Shown here one piece after another: positions 52,523 through 59,177 of a stretch of 64,000 nucleotides of DNA. The stretch is from NCBI RefSeq assembly GCF_029351045.1, contig NZ_JARKIN010000001.1, positions 2,256,001 to 2,320,000 of the forward strand. The letters run 5' to 3'. The translations under genes were made by a program, and so were the position numbers. The first letter of the stretch is position 1; each line of letters begins with the position of its first letter. Origin of the DNA: Streptomyces sp. WMMB303 (GTDB taxonomy: Bacteria; Actinomycetota; Actinomycetes; Streptomycetales; Streptomycetaceae). The notes under the pieces were generated by a model. That model worked only from the letters and a program-made list of their open reading frames with translations. It searched no databases and was not told the DNA's origin.

Positions 52523-53410
52523 TCAGAGCAGTCCGACGGCGGTGTCCACGGCCGAGCCGACGTCGCCGCCGGCCGGATAGAGCAGGGAGCGCCCGACGAC
52601 CAGTCCGCGCACGGTCGGCAGGCTGAGGGCCTTGCGCCACTTCTCGTAGGCGCCCTCCTGGTCGCCGTGCACCTCTCCGCCGAGCAGCACGACGGGCAGC
52701 GTGGAGGCCCCGCACACCCACGCCATGTCCTCCGGGTCGTCGGTGACCGGCAGTTTGAGCCAGGTGTAGGCGGAGGTGCCGCCCAGTCCGGAGGCGATGG
52801 CGACCGAGCGGGCGACGGCGGGGCCGCCGAGGTCGTTGACCACCCTGCCGCCGCTGCGGGTGCTCAGGAACGGCTCCACGAAGACCGGCAGCCGATGCGC
52901 CGCCATGTCGTCGACGGCACGGGCCGCGGAGTGCAGCGTGCGCAGCGAGCCGGGGTCCTGGAGGTCGATCCGCAACAGCAGCTTGCCGCCGTCGAAGCGG
53001 GCCCGTGCCAGGTCCTCGGCGCGGTGCCCGGTGAAGCGGTCGTCCAGCTCGAAGGAGGCGCCCGCCAGTCCGCCGCGGTTCATCGAGCCGAGCACCACCT
53101 TGTCCTCCAGGGCGCCCAGCAGCAGCAGGTCCTCCAGGATGTCCGCGGAGGCCAGCACCCCGTCGACTCCGGGCCGGGAGAGCGCCAGGACGAGGCGCTC
53201 CAGCAGGTCGGCACGGTCGGCCATGGCCAGCTCGTCGCCGCCGACGCCCAGCGCGCCGCGGGCGGGGTGGTCAGCGGCGACGATCATCAGCCGGGAACCG
53301 TCCCGCACCAGCGGCCGGCGCCTGCGGCGCGCCGCCGCCTCGGCGATGGCCTCCGGATGCCGGGTCCGCAGGGCCGCCAGCTCGGAGATGCTGACACTGC
53401 TGGGGGTCAA
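52523..53410 (-). CDS. Cgl0158-family aldolase-like TIM barrel in the iol operon
   Basis: A 295-residue class-I-aldolase-like (beta/alpha)8 protein of the Cgl0158 family found in actinobacterial inositol loci. Features: LMIVAADHPARGALGVGG near the N-terminus, VLASADILEDLLLLGALEDKVV, ARFDGGKLLLRIDLQDPGSL and TSAYTWLKLPVTDDPEDM, with a likely Schiff-base Lys in WLKLPV. By position it should cleave 2-deoxy-5-keto-gluconate 6-phosphate (the IolJ step), an inference. Start TTG at 53410 has GAGAG 6 nt upstream and no other start fits. It lies 97 bp after iolC. Confidence 0.83.
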   Translation of the reverse strand: MTPSSVSISELAALRTRHPEAIAEAAARRRRRPLVRDGSRLMIVAADHPARGALGVGGDELAMADRADLLERLVLALSRPGVDGVLASADILEDLLLLGALEDKVVLGSMNRGGLAGASFELDDRFTGHRAEDLARARFDGGKLLLRIDLQDPGSLRTLHSAARAVDDMAAHRLPVFVEPFLSTRSGGRVVNDLGGPAVARSVAIASGLGGTSAYTWLKLPVTDDPEDMAWVCGASTLPVVLLGGEVHGDQEGAYEKWRKALSLPTVRGLVVGRSLLYPAGGDVGSAVDTAVGLL

Positions 53411-53507
53411 GGGTGACTCTCTTTCGGGCGTCGGGGTGCGGGACGGGCGCGGGGCAACTCGCCGTCGTGCCGCCGGGGGACGCGCGGGGACGGCGGCCCG
53501 GTGGCCG

Positions 53508-54530
53508 TCAGGCGCGCAGCAACTCCTCGACCTCGGCTGCGGCGGGCATGGCGGAGGAACAGGCCAGTCGGGAGGCGACGAGGGCGCCGGCGGCGTTGGC
53601 GTACCGCATCGTGTACTGCGGCTCCCAGCCGGAGAGCAGCCCGTGGCAGAGGGCGCCCCCGAACGCGTCGCCCGCACCGAGGCCGTTGACGACCTCCACC
53701 GGGTGCGGGGGCACCTCGACGGCGGTGCCGTCCGCGTGCACGGCCAGCACCCCCTTCGGACCCTGCTTGACGACGGCCAATTCGACGCCCGCCGCGAGCA
53801 GCGCTTCGGCGCAGGCGTGCGGCTCGCGGACGCCGGTGGCGACCTCGCACTCGGCGAGGTTGCCGACGGCGACGGTGGCGTGCGCGAGGGCCTGCCGGTA
53901 GTGGGGCCGCGCCTGTTCGGCCGCCTCCTCCCCGGTGAGCGGGCCGGCCGCGCCCGCGCCCCAGAACATCGGCCGCCAGTCCAGGTCGAGGACGGTGGCG
54001 ACCGTGTCGTCGCGGCCGGGCGCCCGGGCGGCGAGCGCGGCGAGAGTGGCGGCCCGGCTGGGCTCCGCGCACAGCCCGGTGCCGGTCGCCCAGAAGACGG
54101 CGGCGCCGGTGACACCCGCCAGGTCGAGCTCCCCGGTGCGGATCTCCAGGTCGGGCGCCTTGGGTTGGCGGTAGAAGTAGAGCGGGAAGTCGTCCGGCGG
54201 GAAGATCTCGCAGAACGTCACCGGGGTGGGGTACTGGGCCACGGGCGTCACCCATCGGTCGTCCACGCCGAAGCCGCGCAGCGCCTCGTGGCAGTAGACG
54301 CCGAACGGGTCGTCGCCGGTGCGGGTGATGACCGCGGCGGAGCGGCCCAGCCGCGCCGCGGCGACGGCCACGTTGGTGGCCGAGCCGCCGAGGAACTTGC
54401 CGAAGCTCTCCACGTGCTGGAGCGGGACGCCGGTCTGGAGGGGGTAGAGGTCCACCCCGATGCGGCCCATGGTCAGCACGTCGTGCGGCATGTCCGGATC
54501 GTGCGGCGCGCGCGGCTGCGGCTCGGTCAT
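53508..54530 (-). CDS. iolC: 5-dehydro-2-deoxygluconokinase
   Basis: A 340-residue PfkB-family sugar kinase that phosphorylates 2-deoxy-5-keto-D-gluconate with ATP. Family motifs are GRIGVDLYPLQTGVPLQHVESFGKFLGGSATNVAVAAARLG (split here by reading), the DWRPMFWG substrate region and the catalytic NGLGAGDAFGGAL with its Asp base. It is first gene of the leftward iol operon. ATG 54530 was chosen because the conserved MTMGRIG-type start follows shortly; upstream is the divergent promoter. Confidence 0.93.
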   Translation of the reverse strand: MTEPQPRAPHDPDMPHDVLTMGRIGVDLYPLQTGVPLQHVESFGKFLGGSATNVAVAAARLGRSAAVITRTGDDPFGVYCHEALRGFGVDDRWVTPVAQYPTPVTFCEIFPPDDFPLYFYRQPKAPDLEIRTGELDLAGVTGAAVFWATGTGLCAEPSRAATLAALAARAPGRDDTVATVLDLDWRPMFWGAGAAGPLTGEEAAEQARPHYRQALAHATVAVGNLAECEVATGVREPHACAEALLAAGVELAVVKQGPKGVLAVHADGTAVEVPPHPVEVVNGLGAGDAFGGALCHGLLSGWEPQYTMRYANAAGALVASRLACSSAMPAAAEVEELLRA

Positions 54531-54596
54531 CTCTCCGGTGCCTCTCTTCCCTCGCCGGTCGGCTGGTGGCCCGCGGTGTGCGCAGGTGCCCGGCTC

Positions 54597-54626
54597 ATCG
54601 TCCGTCGCGGTGCCGACCAGTGTCAA
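54597..54626 (-). promoter_or_regulatory. Candidate promoter of the leftward iol operon
   Basis: On the minus strand TTGACA (54626-54621) is a perfect -35 box and GACGAT (54602-54597), 18 bp on, is a fair -10. The start codon of iolC is 67 bp further. The -35 lies within the inverted repeat GTCAATA (54622-54628)/TATTGAC (54642-54648). Confidence 0.5.
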
Positions 54627-54741
54627 TAATTTGTCCTTACATATTGACGTCGAGGCGAACGGAAGGGTTGCGCACCGAAGCCCGGCGCGACGGCCGGTCA
54701 GCTTCGGCAGGATGAAGCGTTGTCCTGACAAACTCTTGACC
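54621..54741. promoter_or_regulatory. Candidate IolR-type operators between iolC and iolE
   Basis: TTGTCCTTACA followed by TTGAC occurs at 54631-54648, and TTGTCCTGACA followed by TTGAC at 54720-54740. The inner decamer TGTCCTGACA (54721-54730) fits the corynebacterial IolR consensus KGWCHTRACA as I remember it; the other copy has one mismatch. TTGACC at 54736-54741 could be the -35 of iolE. A GntR-type IolR is inferred, as no such gene is in the window. Confidence 0.5.
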
Positions 54742-54772
54742 TGACTCCTGCGGACCGGATTGGCTCTGTGCC

Positions 54773-55693
54773 ATGACTGGCACTTCCGCCCCCTCCCCCT
54801 CCCTCGACCGCATCCGGGTCGGCTCGGCACCCGACTCCTGGGGCGTGTGGTTTCCCGACGACCCTCAGCAGGTGCCCTGGCAGCGCTTCCTGGACGAGGT
54901 GGCGCAGGCGGGCTACCACTGGATCGAACTCGGCCCCTACGGCTACCTGCCGACCGATCCGGCCCGGCTGGCCGACGAGGTCACCGCCCGCAACCTGAGA
55001 GTCTCCGCGGGCACGGTCTTCACCTCCCTGCACCGGGGACCCGACGTCTGGGACGAGACCTGGGCCCACGTCTCCCAGGTCGCCGAACTCACCCGCGCCA
55101 TGGGAGCCGGCCACCTCGTCGTGATCCCGTCCTTCTGGCGCGACGACCGGACGGCCGAACTGATCGAACCCGCCGAGCTGACCGCCGGGCAGTGGCGCCA
55201 CCTCGCCGAGGGCACCGAACGGCTGGCGCGGGAGGTCGGCGAGAAGTACGGGCTGCGCATCGCCGTGCATCCGCACGCCGACACCCACATCGACACCGAG
55301 GAGCATGTCGTCCGCTTCCTCGACGCCACCGACTCCGGACTGGTCAACCTCTGCCTGGACACCGGGCACTACGCCTACTGCGGCGGCGACAGCGTCGAGC
55401 TGATCGAGCGCTACGGTGAGCGGATCGACTACCTGCACCTCAAGCAGGTGGACCCGGAGATCCTCGCCGACGTCGTCCGCGAGGAGACCCCCTTCGGACC
55501 CGCGGTGCGCCGCGGGGTGATGTGTGAACCCCCCGGGGGTGTGCCGGAGCTGGAGCCTGTCCTGACCGCGGCCCAGAACCTGGGCGTGGACCTGTTCGCC
55601 ATCGTCGAGCAGGACATGTACCCGTGCCCGCCGGACCAGCCCTTCCCCATCGCCGAACGCACCCGCCGATTCCTCCGCAGCTGCGGGGCATAG
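54773..55693 (+). CDS. IolE/IolH-like TIM-barrel isomerase or inosose dehydratase
   Basis: A 306-residue sugar-phosphate isomerase/epimerase-like protein. The start RVGSAPDSWGVWFP, the metal-site Glu in GYHWIELGPYG, RIAVHPHADTHIDTE, LCLDTGHYAYCGGD and FAIVEQDMYP are IolE-family landmarks, so dehydration of scyllo-inosose (or a related isomerisation) is expected. It is transcribed divergently from iolC through a shared operator region. No clear ribosome site precedes ATG 54773, so a very short leader is possible. Confidence 0.87.
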   Translation: MTGTSAPSPSLDRIRVGSAPDSWGVWFPDDPQQVPWQRFLDEVAQAGYHWIELGPYGYLPTDPARLADEVTARNLRVSAGTVFTSLHRGPDVWDETWAHVSQVAELTRAMGAGHLVVIPSFWRDDRTAELIEPAELTAGQWRHLAEGTERLAREVGEKYGLRIAVHPHADTHIDTEEHVVRFLDATDSGLVNLCLDTGHYAYCGGDSVELIERYGERIDYLHLKQVDPEILADVVREETPFGPAVRRGVMCEPPGGVPELEPVLTAAQNLGVDLFAIVEQDMYPCPPDQPFPIAERTRRFLRSCGA

Positions 55694-55836
55694 CACCGGA
55701 CGACAGCCGCGTCACCAATGTCACCGTTTCACGGGTTCGGTGTCACAGCGCCGCACAGCGCCCGGCCCAGGGTCACTCTCCGTCGTTCACCAGGCACAGG
55801 CTGAGTGATCACCAGTCACCCTGGGAGGTGCGAGAG

Positions 55837-56031
55837 ATGGCCGACCGAACCCTCTGGTCGTACAAGGAGATCGCCGCGCACATCAGCGTGCGACCGGACA
55901 CCGTGCGCTCCTACCGGAAACACGGCCTGCTACCGCAACCCGACCTCGTGGAAGGAGGCAGGCCGTACTGGTACGCGGACACCATCCGCGACTGGGTGAC
56001 CCGGAGGCCGGGGCACCGCGGCGGCCACTGA
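55837..56031 (+). CDS. Small MerR/excisionase-like helix-turn-helix protein
   Basis: A 64-residue protein consisting only of an HTH: WSYKEIAAHISVRPDTVRSYRKHGLLPQPD then the wing YWYADTIRDW. This resembles excisionase or AlpA-type and minimal MerR DNA-binding domains found in Streptomyces. The ATG at 55837 has GGGAGG 8 nt upstream. No recombinase is nearby, so a transcriptional role is more likely than excision. Its 3' half is antisense to the DedA tail. Confidence 0.78.
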   Translation: MADRTLWSYKEIAAHISVRPDTVRSYRKHGLLPQPDLVEGGRPYWYADTIRDWVTRRPGHRGGH

Positions 56032-56754
56032 CGCGGCCCCGGCCGCCACTTCGGGCGCGCCGCCCGGAGCACCATCACCCCGGGGCGGCACCACAGGTGC
56101 CGCCCCGGCCGACGTCCGGGGCCCCGCCAGGGGAGCAGGACGGGACGGCGGCGGACCCGGCGGGAGCTCGGGCCGGTGCGGCCCCGGCCGGGCGGGGGCC
56201 CGACGCCGCAGCAGCCGCTGCACCACCCCGGCGGCTCCGGCCAGCACCGCCGAGGCGCCGATTCCGACGAGCGCACCGGACAGCGTCCCGGCGAGCGCCC
56301 GTCCGCCCCAGTAGCCGACTCCGACCGAGTAGACCGCCCAGAGCAGTTCCGCCAGGCCGGAGCCGAGCAGGAAGCGGCGTACCGGATAGCCGACCGCTCC
56401 GGTGGCCAGCCCGCCGATGACCCGTCCGCTGGGCAGGAAGCGGACGGCGATCACGAACGGCACCCCGTACCGGCCGACGCGCTGCTGCGTCCACTCCAGC
56501 GCGGCCCGGCGGCGGCCACGGGAGAGTCGACGGCGGAGCCGCGCCCCGGTGCGCCGCCCGAGCCCGTACATCAGCGCGTCCCCGGCCAGGGCGCTGCCCG
56601 CCACGGTCAGCAGCAGCAGCGGCAGCGGGATCCGGCCCGCCGCCGCCAGCGCCCCGGCCGCCGCGATCAGCGCGGAGTTGGGCACCAGCGGCGGCAGGGT
56701 CGTCAGACCCACCACGGCGAGCGTCATCAGCAGCGCGCCCTCCACGCCGACCAC
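55930..56754 (-). CDS. DedA-family membrane protein with long Pro/Ala-rich tail
   Basis: A 274-residue protein. Residues ~8-190 are the DedA/SNARE-associated core: LPPLVPNSALIAAAGALAAAG, ALAGDALMYGLGRRTGARLRR, RYGVPFVIAVRFLPSGRVIGG, a short stretch of re-entrant and membrane helices and VGVGYWGGRALAGTLSG. DedA proteins are flippase-like and maintain membrane lipids and proton balance. The last ~80 residues are Pro/Gly/Ala-rich with no core homology, and run across a hairpin and the HTH gene on the other strand. GTG 56754 is proposed; ATG 56727 is possible. Confidence 0.85.
   Translation of the reverse strand: MVGVEGALLMTLAVVGLTTLPPLVPNSALIAAAGALAAAGRIPLPLLLLTVAGSALAGDALMYGLGRRTGARLRRRLSRGRRRAALEWTQQRVGRYGVPFVIAVRFLPSGRVIGGLATGAVGYPVRRFLLGSGLAELLWAVYSVGVGYWGGRALAGTLSGALVGIGASAVLAGAAGVVQRLLRRRAPARPGPHRPELPPGPPPSRPAPLAGPRTSAGAAPVVPPRGDGAPGGAPEVAAGAASVAAAVPRPPGHPVADGVRVPVRPASFHEVGLR
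56080..56108 (+). terminator. Perfect 13-bp hairpin with 3-nt loop
   Basis: Bases 56080-56092 and 56096-56108 are exact complements around ACA, 49 bp after the HTH gene stop. It lies inside the 3' part of the DedA gene on the other strand and probably ends the HTH transcript. Confidence 0.8.
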
Positions 56755-56859
56755 CTGCCTTCCGCCGAGCACCCACGGCGGGCGTGCCCCTGCCGGACGC
56801 GGCTCCCGGCGGCTCCGACCGCCGGGAGCCCGAGCGGCTCCGGGAGCACGCTTTGGTGG

Positions 56860-56876
56860 ATACCCTGCGGGGGTAT
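56860..56876 (+). promoter_or_regulatory. CsoR-type copper operator upstream of copZ-like gene
   Basis: ATACCC (56860-56865), TGCGG, GGGTAT (56871-56876) forms a 17-bp pseudo-palindrome closely matching the CsoR box ATACCCNNNGGGGGTAT of copper-responsive promoters. TATATC just after it (56874-56879) is a plausible -10, with TTTGGT 16 bp upstream. The metallochaperone gene begins at 56989. Copper regulation is thus strongly implied. Confidence 0.82.
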
Positions 56877-56988
56877 ATCGTCTGTTCCGCGGACACCGCC
56901 GGGAGGGCCGACCCTCCGACGCTGCCCGTGCGGGAGCCCGCGCCGGGTTCCCGAGGAGACATGCGTACCGAGAGTTGAGGAGCGGGTC

Positions 56989-57207
56989 ATGAGCAGCGTC
57001 ACGACCACCTACAAGGTTTCCGGAATGACCTGCGGCCACTGCGAGGGAGCGGTCTCCGAGGAGATCTCCCGGATCGAGGGCGTCTCGGCAGTGCGGGCCG
57101 TGGCCGCCTCCGGCGAGGTCGCCGTCACCTCCTCCGGCGAACTGGACGACACCGCCGTGCGCGACGCCGTCGACGAGGCCGGGTACGAGCTGGTGGGCCG
57201 GGCCTGA
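56989..57207 (+). CDS. Copper chaperone CopZ-like heavy-metal-binding protein
   Basis: A 72-residue HMA-domain protein: TYKVSGMTCGHCEGAVSEEIS with the Cu(I)-binding CxxC (GMTCGHC) and the ferredoxin-like remainder AVRAVAASGEVAVTSSGELDD...VDEAGYELVGRA. It would carry Cu(I) in the cytoplasm to an exporter. No copper ATPase is adjacent, so it is a free-standing copZ. ATG 56989 follows GAGGAG. The CsoR box is 113 bp upstream. Confidence 0.92.
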   Translation: MSSVTTTYKVSGMTCGHCEGAVSEEISRIEGVSAVRAVAASGEVAVTSSGELDDTAVRDAVDEAGYELVGRA

Positions 57208-57626
57208 CAACGGCCGGGCACCGGCTCGCGGGCATCGGCCTGTCTCCAGTATCGACCCGCAGCGCGCCCGGCGCAGTACGGCCGTCAGACAGCTCCGCAC
57301 CGTCGGACAGCCCGGCACTCCGAACGGCAGAAAGCGCCCCGCCGACCAGGTCCCCCCACGGGCCCGTCGACGGGGCGCTTCCGATTCCCGGTCATGGATT
57401 CCCCCCACGGGATCCTGGCCGGGCGCCTCTGGGTGCCCGTGCTGCGGGAGGGCCGCTCAAGCTCCCCGCGCACGTTCACCGTTTCTTCACTCCCCATCGG
57501 TCCCCCAAGACAGATGTGAAGCAGCGGCGAAGGCTCCGCCGGGAGGCCGACGCCACCCGGTTAGACCTACGAGCCCCGCTTATGGTTACCCCCTAATTTC
57601 TGTGACCTACGTCTCTTCGTCAATCC
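57208..57626. other. Intergenic region with imperfect hairpin and possible tiny reading frame
   Basis: About 420 bp after copZ. AAGCGCCCCG (57332-57341) and CGGGGCGCTT (57371-57380) are exact complements within a longer arm of 15/17 matches, a likely copZ terminator. CCCCCCACGGG recurs at 57352-57362 and 57403-57413. On the minus strand a 70-codon frame (57497 to 57285) follows a GGGGGA, but it overlaps the hairpin and shows no recognisable domain, so I do not call it. TTATGGTTACC at 57579-57589 is the only AT-rich patch. Confidence 0.4.
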
Positions 57627-57676
57627 GCACAAACGGAAGGCCCCAATCCGTTCGGACTGGGGCCTTCCGTTTGTGC
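57627..57676 (-). terminator. 24-bp hairpin terminator of citrate synthase gene
   Basis: Bases 57627-57650 pair with 57653-57676, with one mismatch and a TT loop, directly downstream of the citrate synthase stop (57712). It is the longest stem in the window. Confidence 0.92.
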
Positions 57677-57711
57677 CGGGGGCGGGAGCTGGATGTGTAC
57701 GCCTCCGCGGC

Positions 57712-59016
57712 TCAGCGCGCCTCGACCGGAACGTAGTCGCGCTCGACGATGCCGGTGTAGATCTGCCGCGGGCGGCCGATCCGCGAATTCGGCTCCTTGA
57801 TCATCTCGTGCCACTGGGCGATCCAGCCCGGCAGCCGGCCGAGCGCGAACAGCACCGTGAACATGCTGGTCGGGAAGCCCATGGCGCGGTAGATCAGGCC
57901 GGTGTAGAAGTCCACATTCGGGTAGAGCTTGCGCTCGACGAAGTAGTCGTCGGAGAGGGCGTGCTCCTCCAGGCGGAGCGCGATGTCCAGCAGCTCGTCG
58001 CTCTTGCCCAGCGCGGAGAGCACATCGTGGGCGGCCGACTTGATGATCTTCGCCCGGGGGTCGAAGTTCTTGTAGACGCGGTGGCCGAAGCCCATGAGCT
58101 TGACGCCGTCTTCCTTGTTCTTCACCTTGCGGATGAAGGTGTCGACGTCGCCGCCCGAGGCCTGGATGCCCTGGAGCATCTCCAGCACGCTCTGGTTGGC
58201 GCCGCCGTGCAGCGGACCCCAGAGGGCGTTGATACCGGCCGAGATCGAGGCGAACATGTTCGCCTGCGAGGAGCCGACCAGGCGCACCGTGGAGGTCGAG
58301 CAGTTCTGCTCGTGGTCCGCGTGCAGGATCAGCAGCTTGTCCAGGGCGTTGACCACGACCGGGTCCAGCGCGTACTCCTGCGCCGGGACCGAGAAGGTCA
58401 TCCGCAGGAAGTTCTCCACGTAGCCGAGATCGTTGCTCGGATACACGACCGGATGGCCGATCGCCTTCTTGTACGCGTAGGCGGCGATCGTGGGCAGCTT
58501 GGCCAGCAGCCTTATGGTCGAGAGGTGCCGCTGCTCCTCGTCGAAGGGGTTGTGGCTGTCCTGGTAGAACGTCGACAGCGCGCTGACCACCGAGGAGAGC
58601 ATCGCCATCGGGTGCGCGTCGCGCGGGAAGCCGTCGTAGAACCGCTTGACGTCCTCGTGCAGCAGGGTGTGCTGGGTGATCTCGTTCTTGAACCCGCTCA
58701 GCTCGTCGACGGTGGGCAGCTCGCCGTTGATGAGCAGGTACGCCGTCTCCAGGAAGGTGCCGCGCTCGGCGAGCTGCTCGATCGGATAGCCGCGGTAGCG
58801 CAGGATGCCCTGCTCACCGTCGAGGAAGGTGATGCCGGATTTGTAGGCGGCGGTGTTGCCGTATCCCGAGTCCAGGGTCACCAGACCGGTCTGGGCGCGC
58901 AGCTTGCCGATGTCGAAGCCACGGTCGCCCACCGTGCTGTCGACGATCGGGTAGCTGTACTCGCCGTCCCCGTAGCGGAGTACTACGGAGTTCTCGCTGT
59001 CGCGGTGTTCGCTCAC
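57712..59016 (-). CDS. gltA: Citrate synthase
   Basis: A 434-residue type II citrate synthase that condenses acetyl-CoA and oxaloacetate in the TCA cycle. It has the N-terminal zinc-region-like start VVLRYGDGEYSYPIVDSTVG, LDSGYGNTAAYKSGITFLDGEQGILRYRGYPIEQLAE (split in reading), the catalytic His regions LHADHEQNCSTSTVR, PLHGGANQ and KLMGFGHRVYKNFDPRA, and the Asp in that last motif. GTG 59016 has GAGGG 5 nt upstream and matches the usual start. A 24-bp terminator follows. Confidence 0.96.
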   Translation of the reverse strand: MSEHRDSENSVVLRYGDGEYSYPIVDSTVGDRGFDIGKLRAQTGLVTLDSGYGNTAAYKSGITFLDGEQGILRYRGYPIEQLAERGTFLETAYLLINGELPTVDELSGFKNEITQHTLLHEDVKRFYDGFPRDAHPMAMLSSVVSALSTFYQDSHNPFDEEQRHLSTIRLLAKLPTIAAYAYKKAIGHPVVYPSNDLGYVENFLRMTFSVPAQEYALDPVVVNALDKLLILHADHEQNCSTSTVRLVGSSQANMFASISAGINALWGPLHGGANQSVLEMLQGIQASGGDVDTFIRKVKNKEDGVKLMGFGHRVYKNFDPRAKIIKSAAHDVLSALGKSDELLDIALRLEEHALSDDYFVERKLYPNVDFYTGLIYRAMGFPTSMFTVLFALGRLPGWIAQWHEMIKEPNSRIGRPRQIYTGIVERDYVPVEAR

Positions 59017-59177
59017 GTCATCCCTCACCGACGTAGTGCCTCTTCTTCGAGGTGCCCTGACTCTTTCCACTCTCCCTTATCCAGCGCTGTGCGGTGCACT
59101 GGGGGTCAGCCAGAGGGCTCCATGGTGGCACGCAGTGCCGTCCATCTGAACATCCTGCACCCTCTTGGCCGTCATGG

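Noticed and set aside
55837-56031. Reading the small HTH gene as an excisionase marking an integrated element.
   Set aside because: There is no integrase, no attachment-site repeat and no tRNA nearby; both sides are chromosomal metabolic genes.
57285-57497. A 70-codon minus-strand frame between copZ and citrate synthase.
   Set aside because: It overlaps a probable terminator hairpin, has an Arg/Gly/Pro composition typical of chance frames at this GC content, and shows no domain.
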